Shown here piece by piece: positions 1 through 10,931 of a stretch of 64,000 bases of DNA; within the stretch, counting starts at the first letter, position 1, and every line of letters starts with the position of its first letter. The notes beneath the pieces were generated by a model that saw nothing but the letters and a program-made list of their open reading frames with translations, searched no databases and had not been told where the DNA came from. Location of the stretch: NCBI GenBank assembly GCA_964017235.1, contig OZ024936.1:45249028-45313027 (forward strand), written 5' to 3'. The position numbers and the translations under genes were made by a program. This DNA comes from Sabellastarte sp. h YS-2021. Its lineage: Eukaryota > Annelida > Polychaeta > Sabellida > Sabellidae.

Positions 1-1380
1 ATACACATACTTGCAAAAACACGTCAACCACACGACCATTGCCTACCCCTACCTGTCATTTATATTGTTATTCTAAATTAAGTTGTGAGTGGTATTTCTT
101 TGTTTCTCTTTCTAGAATACTACAAGGGAAATATTGATTGAATTTTATTCCATTTAAATTTCATTCAAATTGTAGCATAAACTATTAAATAGCCATTAAA
201 CATGCACTATATTATAGGTATACATTTTGTATGTCATACATGTATCATGCAAAAGATGTCAGCATTGATTTTCAGAATGCCTCATCCAGTTTGGAATTAA
301 TTTCAAAAGTTCACTGTACAGTATATTTAACCAAATTAAATTTAAATGACTTATATTAGTAAACCTAAACACCACAGAAAATGTCTTCTGTTGTTGAACA
401 TCTTTGAAAAAAAACATAACCTCAGCAACCTACCTATCTTATAAACTCACTTTATCATCACTTTTTATGTTATTGTTATATAACACACTAAGTGCTTTTA
501 TTTACTTATTGTTCAGTAAAACATCTGTTTCTTTGGGGTGTGGTCAGATCACAGAAATCATGACCACATGAATGACGTATCTGGTTTTTCAAGCCTTATT
601 CAGTGATCTATCATTTCATCTGCTCTCCCAAATTATATCACCTACAAATACATAAATGACATTTGCATTTTATAGCACTTCTATCAATTTGCCTTAAAAT
701 CCATCTAGAAATAAATTAAATATCAGCAGCTATAGATATGCGTGAAAAAGTGCTTGCCGTCTGGTTTTCAATATTTCAATCTGATATCTAAATGTGTCAA
801 ACACAGACATACAAAATGAAAGTTGTCTTCACAATTGGCAGGTACAATTTCCTGGTGGGGTATGATAATAACATCCATTTTTCAACAGTAAGAGGTAGAA
901 TTACAATATGTAATTGCATTGTAAGTGACCATTGAAATCTATAAACAGTACCTTAACAAAAGCTTTGCATTTCATACTTCTTGTATAAGCATATATCTTC
1001 TAAGCGTAGGCTTAAATGATAGCTTTTCAGATCATGTACTGTGCATTATCGTATTTAATCGGGGTTTTCTTTTGCTGGAATAATGATTGCTTGTGAACCA
1101 TGTAGAAATGTATCATTCAAGTTAAAGATATTCCACATTTGCCACTGCAAGAATCAGAATTAAAACTTTGAAAATCCCATTCGAAAATTAAGCGTGTAAT
1201 TTCTCATTGGTTACATTATCATTAATTTATTTTAAAAAGTAGCATGGCAATATAATACTTAAATTCAGGGAGTCTGCAACTTCTTTTACCCTGAACTGTC
1301 AATACCCAGGTCCCACATTGGCGAGGGTACTGCAAATATAAGGGCAAATGAGGTACAATAGCAAAAACTTCCAGTTCGCA
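1..1380. other. AT-rich intergenic DNA, no gene seen
   Basis: I see no open reading frame of note, no splice-flanked exon with recognisable protein similarity, and no clear tandem repeat here. The composition is AT-rich like the other host spacers in the window. Confidence 0.6.
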
Positions 1381-1385
1381 GAAGT

Positions 1386-1974
1386 TTGTTAAAAAAAGCG
1401 CAAAACTGTGGTCATGTGGTTAAAGATCCAGAAATCTATGATGCTCTTCGACCATCCCACAATGCCTGCAATGAAACTTTGCAAGATTTGTACAAGATTT
1501 GTACAAGCCCATTGCCATTTGTGTGTGATTCACTGAAAACTTGGTGTGAACGTGGCGATCCAGGACGATAGAAGTATGACATACCAAGATTATGCTACGC
1601 ATTATAGAGAATGACTGCAGCGAGGATTGGAGATCCATGGAGAATGTGTTGAGAATTAATCATCACCAGATACTTTTCCATATAAAAAGCTGGATCCAGA
1701 TCTCATTCATTCATTTGTTTTTGCAAGTGGACACATGAAGTAGTTAGATAAAATGGCAAACCATATACAGAGGGTCAGACTATTGCATCAGATTCATGAG
1801 GTTCAGAGAGGAGCCCAGGAGGAAACATAATCTTGGCCAGAATTATTTTGAAGAGGCAGAGAAGGTGTCAAGGCAGGGTCTGGAGGTACTGGATCAGACC
1901 TTGGCTGGCCAGACAACTTGATTATGGGCACTATAACAGGCTTATGACATAATTGCAGAAAACAAATGTGGCAG
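1386..1974 (+). other. Unassigned stretch in front of Harbinger transposase
   Basis: A 61-residue open frame sits at the left (1386-1571), but I do not recognise its product. It may belong to the 5' part of the Harbinger element that follows, because the frame is on the same strand and no other element boundary is visible. No terminal inverted repeat could be identified, so the left edge of the element is unknown. Confidence 0.3.
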
Positions 1975-2935
1975 CCTTCCATAATTTTGTTTGTATGGAC
2001 CCTGCTACGTTTCAAGAAATTTTAACAAGAGTGGGACAAAGGACAGAGAAGTTTGACACCTGGTAATGCAAAGCCATCAATCCTGATTGCAGATTTGCCA
2101 TTACACTCACAACTGGTCAGAGATACTGAGGCCTGATGTATGGCTTTTGTGTGGTCCCTTTCTAGGATTGCCTGTGAGTGCTGTGATGCCATTTTTGATG
2201 AATACTCAGCTGAGGTTATGCATTGCCCTGTGGCCGCAGAATTTTTTGTTCAGAATAGAATTTCCACAACACCTTAGGGGTGGTAGATGGGAAGCATGTG
2301 GCAATAAGATGTCCTAGGAATGGCCGGATATTGTATTTCAACTACAAGGGTTTCCACTCAATCATTCTCTTTGCCTTTGTGGATGCCAACTAAAAGTTCA
2401 TGTGGGTGGATGTGGGCATCAACGGATCAAGTTCTGATGCGTAGATATTTAACCAGTCACAACTGAGGTCAGGCATCATTGATGGTAACCCTACAGGTCC
2501 TTGCAGCTGAACCACTTCCCGGTGATGATTGTCCAATGCCATACTTTTTATTGGGGACAATGCCTGTTTACTTTGCATGTGGCTCATGAAACTCTTCAGT
2601 GGATGTGTGCTTCCAGATGACGAGAAAATATTCAACTACAGACTTTCATGTGCATGAAGGGTTGTGGAGAATGCATTTGGCATCATGGCCAATAGATTTA
2701 GATGTTTGCTGAAGACTATTAATCAAAACAAAGACACTATGACTTCAATTGTATTGCCTGTTGTGTACTGCACAATATTATGGGAATTTGATACCCTGCT
2801 GTGCATCATGGTATTGGCGACAATAGGGATGAACATCCCAGGCTGTTGTCTGGACAGTGGAGACAAGATGTGAATTTGCAGCACATGGAGGAAGTGACTG
2901 CTGGCAATAGGGACACTCAAATGGGTAAGATACAA
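1975..2935 (+). pseudogene. PIF/Harbinger transposase remnant
   Basis: Three-frame reading recovers a degraded HARBI1-like DDE transposase. In order I see MDPATFQEILTRVG (about 1995-2035), NFHNTLG, VVDGKHVAIRCPRNGR (about 2280-2325), YFNYKGFHSIILFAFVDAN, FMWVDVGINGSSSDA, FIGDNACLL (about 2550), EKIFNYRLS and VVENAFGIMANRFRCLL (about 2660-2710). The acidic residues in DGKHV, GDNA and ENAFG fit the D-D-E triad of this family. Stops and frame changes occur throughout, for example one after VDAN, so it cannot encode an active enzyme. Family membership comes from the motif series. The right side is cut by an inserted YR-element segment at 2949. A coiled-coil ORF on the opposite strand at 4.35-4.82 kb may be the companion Myb-like gene of the same element. 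Confidence 0.85.
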
Positions 2936-2948
2936 AGACTACCTTAAA

Positions 2949-4245
2949 CATATTTATTTTTTTATTTATACCACCATCACCTGCTGTTAATTGATACAAA
3001 ACCTTAACCTAAAGAACCTGTGTTGCACTCAATGCTGGTTATACAATTTATGAATGTAGTTAAGGTGAACCTAACCTGTATACCTGCTATGTTCTACTTA
3101 TATACAGACTAGCTACTATTTACAAGTAATGTTATATGAAGTAGTTCAGTTCTAGGTAGGAAGGTATGTACATACATATGTAGTTGTTAAAACCTTGATA
3201 AACAACACAGTCAAGTTAATTTAAGAAATTCTGGAATGTCCTGGCAACCTGTCCGGCAGTTTTAACCAGATACTTCCATACAGGGTCAGAGGACCATACC
3301 CCATGCACTTTAATTTTCTCAAAGTTGATGTTGTGATTGAAAGCTCAACATTCTCCCTGATCATCGTAAAGTGTGGAACCCAAGCTCCAAAGGGTTTAAA
3401 CCAATTGAAGTGATGAGAGAACTGAGGCTTCTTGGTTGGCTGTCAGAATGCTGGCTTCTTTATGACTTGACTTGTGAAAAGCGGCTTGTCTTCATGTTTT
3501 GGGTTCAAGGAGATGTTTTGTTTAAGAGCTGCAACAGGGCAGATCAGCTGATCCTCTAACTGCAGGGTCTGTACCATGTGTACCTGTCTCGACAACTGCA
3601 TGCTCTTTTCACATTTGGTTACTGCATGGGTTCCTGGGGGACCCTAGATTATATCCCCGTGTGTTGGGAATCTGCCTACTGAGAAAGCCCTTTTTGAAGG
3701 GGAAATCAGCGAGGGCAGCCTGTAAAACCCCCAAAATCCTAACACGTTATAGCTTTGAAGACTTGTGGATCCTGTGAAGACTTGGCTGCCTAAAATAATG
3801 ATTTCATCTAATCAACTGAGAAAACTCCTTTGATTCTGAAGTGCAATGGGGCATTGTAGGTGACTGACCTTTTTGCCATTTTAATTAGTCTGTAATCCAG
3901 TGACACAACTTCTAGTTTGTAAATGGCGAAGAAATGTTTCAGAACAGACAGATAGTTTGTCAAAGCTCTCCGAGCCCCCGCTGTATGATGTACTCCACTG
4001 AGTTGATGTTAATCACCTTTAAGTATATGACGAAAGCTAAGGAGAGCCTGAATTTGGTTTATACGCAGCTCCCTTTTTTGGCCTGAAGCCAGCCTGGGCC
4101 CATTTGTGAAAATCTTCTGTTAGCTGAGCCACCGGTGATCCTGAAATCATATAGAAAAATCTGGCTGTAACATTGTCTTTTTAACTTCCCACCAATTACA
4201 CTGCTTAAGAAATCCTGTAATTGAATTTTCAATAAATTAAAAATG
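2949..4245 (-). repeat. 1,297-bp YR-gene segment, copy 1
   Basis: This segment matches 5898-7194 at a constant offset of 2,949 bp at both ends. I see only scattered substitutions and no insertion or deletion. On the minus strand it carries almost the whole tyrosine recombinase gene of a DIRS-like retroelement plus its 3' tail. The N-terminal helical part includes LKRQCYSQIFLYDF, the central part DIIWG/GPPGTHAVTK-type sequence, and the C-terminal active-site region HGVWSSDPVWKY. Unlike copy 2 it is not continued by RNase H and RT: at 4245 it jumps to unrelated sequence. It separates the Harbinger transposase from the coiled-coil ORF, so it looks inserted there. Both copies carry reading-frame breaks. 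Confidence 0.85.
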
Positions 4246-4353
4246 TCAGTAAAAATATGCATGACAAAACAATCACAGTTCATGAGTCACAGGTTTCCAC
4301 ATACAGTACACATACATACTGAACACTACTGTCCTTGTCCATACGGTCACATA

Positions 4354-4818
4354 CTAAGCACTACTGTCCTTGTCTTGGGGTGTCTGTAACTGGTCTTCAG
4401 AGTTAACAAGAGCACAAGGTGTGAACAGAATGGCACGCACCAACCCTATGCCAGTAAAAGCATCATTGAGGTCCGAAAGTTCAAGTCTGTGAAATTGATG
4501 GTCTTTCCATCTGCATAGGTAAGCAAATATTTGGTAAAAGCAGAGAAGCCGAGTGTTGGTGTGGGTGAAGAAGGCCCACAGTATAGTGGCTGCTAAGTAG
4601 GGCTGGCTACCATTGCCTGAAAAAAGTAATGTCTGTTGACCTGAGGGTTGGGTTGACTGTTGTGCTGTTATGACCTCCTGCATTCTCTGTCGATGCATCA
4701 GCTCCATCTGCCCCTGCTTGAGCTCCAGGTCAAGCTGTCGCTGCTCCAGCTGTCTCTGCCTGTCATCTACCTGAAGAGATGCCTTATGCTGCTCCCTGTC
4801 AGCCAGAGCCTTGAACAC
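4354..4818 (-). pseudogene. Coiled-coil ORF, possible Harbinger Myb-like companion gene
   Basis: The 154-residue frame begins with a heptad-rich, charged segment (ADREQHKASLQVDD, QRQLEQRQLDLELKQGQMEL) that should form a coiled coil, followed by Gln/Ser-rich sequence. This resembles the C-terminal half of the Myb/SANT-like second protein encoded by PIF/Harbinger transposons, usually opposite in orientation to the transposase, as here. No Myb helix-turn-helix is readable upstream (above 4818), so the gene is truncated or decayed. The assignment rests on context and composition rather than on a specific domain. A fragment of an unrelated host gene is the alternative. Confidence 0.4.
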
Positions 4819-5102
4819 TCACAAAGCAAAATTTATGAAATCAATGCTGCATTGCTGGAAGCTGGGCCACACTATCTTGTGGATCTTGCTACGTGCGCTG
4901 GTCATCCAGGTTTTCTGGCTTGACTTCACTCAATATCTATTTTCAGTCATTCTGAGTCTAAATTTTGAAGAGCCAAACACTACCACTCAGTGCCAATTAA
5001 TTTCCATGTTGCTTGGCTACACTGTTTTACAGTTCATGTAGAAGCGTTAATCAGTTTATGGGCTTAATTTTGGTCATTATTTTAACCTGAATAGCATGTC
5101 CA

Positions 5103-5337
5103 TTATTTATTTGTTTATTTTGGGTTTTACATCGCTTTCAACACTGTACAGGTCATATCCCAATGGGTAGTTGGTAGGACAGAAACCAGTACATACAGTT
5201 GGTTAAGGTTCTGTACTGGAAACTGCTGACCAACTGCAAGCAACTACCAGCTTTCCCACTTGAGGCTGTGCTGGGAACCGAACCCTGGCCTCAGAGGTGG
5301 GAGGAGAGAGTGTTACAACTCTGCCACCGTGGCCCCT
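5103..5337 (-). repeat. tRNA-derived SINE (family S), minus strand
   Basis: Read on the minus strand it starts GGGGCCACGGTGGCAGAG and carries a pol III A-box-like and a B-box-like block (GGTTCGGTTCC). A body shared with the copies at 21.3, 21.6 and 29.2 kb follows, and it ends in AT-rich tail sequence. It is flanked by a perfect 15-bp target-site duplication TGAATAGCATGTCCA at 5088-5102 and 5338-5352, which defines the insertion precisely. Confidence 0.9.
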
Positions 5338-5352
5338 TGAATAGCATGTCCA

Positions 5353-5897
5353 ATGATTTATATATATTTTAATGTTAATAGCTCAAATAATAGGTGTGGT
5401 ATCCTTTTATCATTGTGCTAGATTTTATTTCCCTGATATTTATAAAAGCTTTAAAAATATCCCATTGTCTGTCTCTAATTGCTGAAAACCTTTCTGTCAG
5501 AAGTTTACCACATATGGTCCTAATCTCCTGTGGCAAATAATTAAATTATGTGTCAATTGCATCCTAATAAAAAGGTGACCAAATAGAGAGTTCATTGTAT
5601 TAACCTGGTTGACACAATGATTTAGGATTTAATCTGATGAATGACCTATTTTATAAAGCAGTTTCAAAATGTGATTAGAAACCTAAAGACTTAGGACAAT
5701 TGTCTGAAGTTAGAAGCTTATATTATTTGACATCCCCATGCTGTGTATTATTAATTTGATTTAATCATCAACTTTATCTTATACTTTAAACGTATACACC
5801 GCACTGAGCTCAGTGGTAAAAGCTACAAAGAAATTGACATAATTTCACAGTCTGTCCACCCAGATGAAAACAGTGAAATAACACTGGTACTTTGGAT
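5353..5897. other. Non-coding spacer
   Basis: AT-rich sequence without a recognisable gene or repeat. It lies between the SINE target duplication and the second copy of the 1,297-bp YR segment. Confidence 0.5.
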
Positions 5898-7194
5898 CAT
5901 ATTTATTTTTTTATTTATACCACCATCACCTGCTGTTAATTGATACAAAACCTTAACCTAAAGAACCTGTGTCGCACTCAATGCTGGTTATACAATTTAT
6001 GAATGTAGTTAAGGTGAACCTAACCTGTATACCTGCTATGTTCTACTTATATACAGACTAGCTACTATTTACAAGTAATGTTATATGAAGTAGTTCAGTT
6101 CTAGGTAGGAAGGTATGTACATACAGATGTAGTTGTTAAAACCTTGATAAACAACACAGTCAAGTTAATTTAAGAAATTCTGGAATGTCCTGGCAACCTG
6201 TCCGGCAGCTTTAACCAGATACTTCCATACAGGGTCAGAGGACCATACCCCATGCACTTTAATTTTCTCAAAGTCGATGTTGTGATTGAAAGCCCAACAT
6301 TCTCCCCGATCATCTTAAAGTGTGGAACCCGAGCTCCGAAGGGTTTAAACCAATTGAAGTGATGAGAGAACTGAGGCTTCTTGGTTGGCTGTCAGAATGC
6401 TGGCTTCTTTATGACTTGACTTGTGAAAAGCGGCTTGTCTTCATGTTTTGGGTTCAAGGAGATGTTTTGTTTAAGAGCTGCAACAGGGAAGATTAGCTGA
6501 TCCTCTAACTGCAGGGTCTGTACCATGTGTACCTGTCTCGACAACTGCATGCTCTTTTCACATTTGGTTACTGCATGGGTTCCTGGGGGACCCCAGATTA
6601 TATCCCCGTGTGTTGGGAATCTGCCTACTGAGAAAGCCCTTTTTGAAGGGGAAATCAGCGAGGGCAGCCTGTAAAACCCCCAAAATCCTAACACATTATA
6701 GCTTTGAAGACTTGTGGATCCTGTGAAGACTTGGCTGCCTAAAATAATGATTTCAGCTAATCAACTGAGAAAACTCCTTTGATTTTGAAGTGCAATAGGG
6801 CATTGTAGGTGACTGACCTTTTTGCCATTTTAATTAGTCTGTAATCCAGTGACACAACTTCTAGTTTGTAAATGGCGAAGAAATGTTTCAGAACAGACAG
6901 ATAGTTTGTCAAAGCTCTCCGAGCCCCCGCTGTATGATGTACTCCACTGAGTTGATGTTAATCACCTTTAAGTATATGACGAAAGCTAAGGAGAGCCTGA
7001 ATTTGGTTTATACGCAGCTCCCTTTTTTGGCCTGAAGCCAGCCTGGGCCCATTTGTGAAAATCTTCTGTTAGCTGAGCCACCGGTGATCCTGAAATCATA
7101 TAGAAAAATCTGGCTGTAACATTGTCTTTTTAACTTTCCACCAATTACACTGCTTAAGAAATCCTGTAATTGAATTTTCAATAAATTAAAAATG
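5898..7194 (-). pseudogene. DIRS-like element 1: tyrosine recombinase gene and 3' tail (repeat copy 2)
   Basis: Minus-strand tyrosine recombinase of a DIRS-like retroelement. From 7194 downward I read an N-terminal helical domain (FLSSVIGGKLKRQCYSQ), the catalytic half with GDIIWGPPGTHAVTKCEKSM and LEDQLIFPVAALKQ (about 6500-6620), and the C-terminal box FNHNIDFEKIKVHGVWSSDP followed by VWKY (about 6200-6300). The final Tyr would be the nucleophile. YR enzymes of this class insert the circular cDNA without making target duplications. Here the frame is broken in several places, so the gene is inactive. It continues upstream into RNase H and RT, so this is the parent copy and 2949-4245 the derived copy. 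Confidence 0.8.
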
Positions 7195-8830
7195 GGCCTA
7201 TCTAGATAAAATGTCTGCATATACGTTATTTTTACCTGCAATGTGTACCACTGTGACCCTTATTTTGCACTTTGCACTTAGCCTGAATTAGCCAGAGGCT
7301 GTGTGCACAGGTGGTGAGAAATGGATCCCTAGAACATCCATTGTTCAGCACGTTTACTACCATGTTGTCGCAGTGCACTTTTACATGTTTATCTGTCCAG
7401 TTGTTACCCCTTGTCCTGAAAGTGACCATCACATTAAGCACTTCATAGTGCACTATTGATAGGGTATGATTGTAACATTCTGGGATTTTGAGTTGTAAGC
7501 TCAGCCATGTACGTAGGCACCAATACCATCCAGAAAGGCGTCACCATAAACATCCTGAGGAACTACAGAGTTGTCATGAATTTTTTTGACACCATCATAT
7601 ACCTCATGGAACTTACATAACCAGTTTATGTCCTTATAAAAGTCTGTATGAAGTGATTTGCCACCTTGCAATGGAAGCCCCCCTAAGGACTTGTAAAGTT
7701 CTGTTCACAAATAATTGGGTTAATTGTACGCATTTGTAGAAGTGGATCAGGTGCCCCAATAGCTTCTGCAGAGATTTGCAAGTTGCCAAGGCCTTAGACT
7801 TCCACTGGTTGCAAAACCAATTTACTTGACTCACTTTATGTTCAGGAATTGCCAGGATACCCATTTTTGTGTTGATGTGGATTCCGAGGCATGTTACCTC
7901 TTCAGCTGGGGCTGTGATTTTCTCTTAATTAATCGGCTGACCAAGAGAGGTGATAATGTTATCCTTGCCCCGACATGAGGTGTGTTATGCTATATGTTGT
8001 CATATAGTCCTACTGGAAAGCCAACGTGCCACTTTTAACCCAATTGGAATGTAAGTGTCCACATAACGCTTGCTTTTCCAATTTAAGCCCAGCACTGTAA
8101 AATCACGAGGGTCTGACCTCAGGTTTCTGTAGGCCCTCTTCAGGTCCACTTAATATAAATAGCGTTGGGTCCTAGTTCATTAATGCATGCTACAATGTGG
8201 TCCACTGCAGGGTAATGCAAAGTGAACTCCATTCTGTCAAACACCGTATCTGGGATGTAACTGTTGACGTCTCGTCCTACTGGCCATGAGAGGTCGACTA
8301 CAAGTCTACACATTTCCATGGGGGAAATGTGTGGTTATTATTATTATGTATTTATACTCAGCGCAATATCTCCATATACTACAGGATTCAAAGCGCTATT
8401 TAACCAATCCGACTGTACAGGTACAGCCCCAACTCACAAGTAACTGACATTCCCCTAACTGGAAGGCTCAAGGATGACCATTTATCAACGTCCTTGAGGT
8501 TCTTTAACCTGCCACTGGGGATAGGACGCAGGGAGGTTCCTGGAATGGTCCCACTATTGCACTGTAGCTCACTTCTGTAGGGATGTATTCTTCTACTGCC
8601 AAAGGGAAAGCCTTGGCCAAAGCGTGATTCTCCACCATTTTGTTGTATGTAAGTGCTGCATAATTAAGAGATGGGGAATCCAAACTGTAAATAGTTACAG
8701 TTCCTATTCATTTTATAGCCCACCAGCAGGTGTCTCGATTGCCTAATTTTAAGCTGAGGGGTGACTTGTACCCTTGCCCCTCTGTAGTTGAAAACATCCA
8801 ATTTATTAGGGGCTTAAAAAGCTGATTGAA
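7195..8830 (-). pseudogene. DIRS-like element 1: reverse transcriptase and RNase H remnant
   Basis: Minus strand, in order: a pre-RT module (ALAKAFPLAVEEYI, VGPFQEPPC, about 8530-8640), RT blocks VVDLSWPVGRDVNSYIPDTV and ELGPNA, then VDLKRAYRNLRSDPRDF with the first catalytic Asp (about 8100-8170). A thumb/connection part (CKSLQKLLGHLIHFYKCVQL, 7634-7864) and RNase H sequence (VKVHCDNMVVNVLNNG, 7232-7453) follow. These are the typical order and motifs of DIRS-group pol proteins. Many frame breaks show that it is dead, and a SINE-like unit interrupts the RT at 8335-8525. The DIRS-group assignment is firm because gag, RT, RNase H and YR lie in the expected order on one strand. Confidence 0.8.
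8335..8525 (-). repeat. SINE-like insertion in the RT of DIRS element 1
   Basis: The RT reading breaks between GPFQEPPC and the VVDLSWP block exactly across this stretch. Read on the minus strand the insert ends in AATAGCGCTTTGAATCCTGT, then a GCGCTGAGTATAAATAC block and a TAA-repeat tail. That layout is typical of SINE 3' ends in marine animals. No target duplication was found, so the borders are approximate. Confidence 0.5.
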
Positions 8831-9214
8831 TCCATTGTTTCATGTCCAAGATTTGTGCGTCCCCCTCAGCCATTGAGGGGGAAGACTCTAGGTATAAAAC
8901 TAGTACTGACAGTGAAGGCCACAATTGTAACCTCTGTGTTACCCATAGAAATGCTTTGCTTGTGGTTACTGATCTGAGGACAGTCATTTGAGGTTACCCC
9001 CTTAATTAGTGAAAGGTCATCACTGCTATTGTCACGATTCATCATTAGTGGATGGCATGTTAAGCGTTAAGACTACTAAGTGAACTTTCCAATTGAATCT
9101 GTTTCTTCATTACTGCTTGAAGTACTGATGTCACTGCTCACCGTGCTGGCCAGTTGTAGCTGGCACACATCAGTCAATTCTGAAATGTTACTCCAGGCCT
9201 CTGCCAGTGTGACA
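8831..9214. other. Degraded linker between gag and RT of DIRS element 1
   Basis: No protein segment could be read with confidence. The position between the gag and RT remnants on the minus strand suggests decayed element sequence rather than host DNA. Confidence 0.4.
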
Positions 9215-10404
9215 CTATGTGAACTGTGTGTAACCCCAATTTGACTCGCACTCAGCTGCTGTCAAATTATAATGTAAAACAGGTCTCTCATAAAGGTTAT
9301 CCAAACAAGCACATGAACTAAAATGTGTTTCTGCCAGGTTCCTATGGTAATTGCAGAAACACTGGTATCTGTCCTCGGCACATTCATTCTTCCCATTAGT
9401 AACCCCGATGTCCAAGTTACCCTGGCATCAAATAAAATGTTTGCTGTAAAGTCTTATTTTGTCCTTTAGGGGATTTCTCACAGTGGCAAACTGCCTGTGC
9501 ATTAAACTCTCTGTTTGTCTGTCAGTTGGCTGCCCTGCTTCTTGGCCCTGTTGCACTTACTTTCTGGGTGAGGATAGTGTATTTTCACTGCTTTGTAACA
9601 AATGTAGCAAGCATGTTTGTATAATACTTTTCTCTCTGAATGGTGCCTGGCCTGGTTACAATTATCCTTGTTAAAGCGCTTCCAGATTTTAACTTGCTCC
9701 TCTGCATTAGTGGTTGCCTGAGTTTTAAATGGATTCTATCTGATCCCACTTGATGTGACCAGCTTACATGACCCCTTTCTGTTTCTGTTAGAACAGCAGC
9801 ATGCGCTCTGTTAGTTGTATTCCAGTTTAACTCAAGGGCATCTTGCATCAGGTTGCCTTGATATTGGAGCATATGGATCCTCACCCGTGGGTCTGCTTCC
9901 TCAATAACGAAATGAGAAATACCTGGACCCACTAAAAATGTCCAAGCCCTTGTAGGTTGGCATCTTGAATTTTTTGCCTGTCAAGCAATACTCGTGAGGC
10001 CAATGGACTAAGTGCTTGATTCTCTGGTCCCTTAACCGGTACCTTCCTGATTTAAGTCTACTAGAGATACCTTGGTTACCATCCGTGTTGCAGTCCTCCA
10101 GAAGCCTGAAGCGTTTTTGCACTTTTGTCTGTATCTCACTATCCCCCTTCAGGGAGTCCATGGAGGGGGTGGTTTGCATGTGCCTGACTGTACAGATCTG
10201 CAAACTGAGGTTTGGGAAGCAGTTTTTGGCTTGGGTGAACGATGTGCTGATGGCTGCGATAAGATAGATAGGCTGCTACTGCTCAGACTTTCTTGCTGCT
10301 CAATCCTTTTTTCAATTTTCCCTATTCTGTCCATCATGAAGTTTAGTTTGTCCATAACCTCTGAGTTCGAGGTACGCTTAACTTTCTTGGCTGACTTTTG
10401 CTAG
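9215..10404 (-). pseudogene. DIRS-like element 1: gag remnant
   Basis: The minus-strand frames give a DIRS gag layout. A coiled-coil N-terminus comes first (DKLNFMMDRIGKIEKRIEQQ, near 10,350), then a globular region (GPGISHFVIEEADPRVRIHM, TERGHVSWSHQ, DRIHLKLRQP, 9.7-9.93 kb). A zinc-binding segment follows at about 9,530-9,690, with the pattern WKRFNKDNCNQ, HHSERKVLYKHACYICY and HPESKCNRA. The Cys/His spacing resembles the zinc modules of the other YR-element gags in this window, but the globular part is clearly different, so this is a separate family. Frameshifts and stops make it a pseudogene. Confidence 0.7.
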
Positions 10405-10931
10405 ATGGCTATGGCTGCATTTCAGCCATTATGGTGTTGTGCGAGACTCCTCTCTGGCTATGGCCCGATGCACCTTCACTTGTTTGTGTTGTGGTTTGAG
10501 CATGTGTCCTCTAGCCTGCTGTTCTGACTGCCTTTATCCATATACATGATATTCCCACTGGGGCTTTGTGCCTCTGCTTACACTTTACACAGACCACTTA
10601 AGACAATGAATTCAAATTGCTGGATTTGAAAACGAGGCCAGGGGGGGCCTTGTTGGTGGTTTTGGAAACTACTTATGCATTAAGTACTAAACTAAATTTG
10701 CAGCCGACTGAGATCTTGTGTTATTGCAGGCACACCATTACATATTTCTGTCAAGTTTTAATTCAGTGGCCAATCATAACCCAATAAAGGCAAAAATTTG
10801 CGTTATTAATCTAAAAGGTAAAAGTCCATGAGGTCATGTGAAAAGGCCAATCCAACAAATTGTACAACAGAAATATAACAAAAGTAAGAGTTTAAAAATG
10901 GACACTTAAAGCCGAGATTGAAAAGGTTTTT
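10405..10931. other. Non-coding, probably 5' end of DIRS element 1 plus spacer
   Basis: No gene is visible. The left part probably belongs to the 5' untranslated end of the minus-strand DIRS-like element. The right part is AT-rich spacer up to the inverted-repeat element at 10,932. Confidence 0.4.

Noticed and set aside
4354-5041. Plus-strand frames at 4,660-5,041
   Set aside because: Antisense to the coiled-coil ORF or running into SINE-flanking DNA, with no motif.
5898-7194. Long terminal repeats of one element (2949-4245 and 5898-7194)
   Set aside because: The repeated block contains most of the recombinase coding region and the DNA between the copies is unrelated Harbinger/SINE sequence, so these are not LTRs.
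9585-10404. Overlapping plus-strand frames at 10,016-10,404
   Set aside because: They are antisense to the gag remnant, whose minus-strand reading has recognisable gag and zinc motifs.
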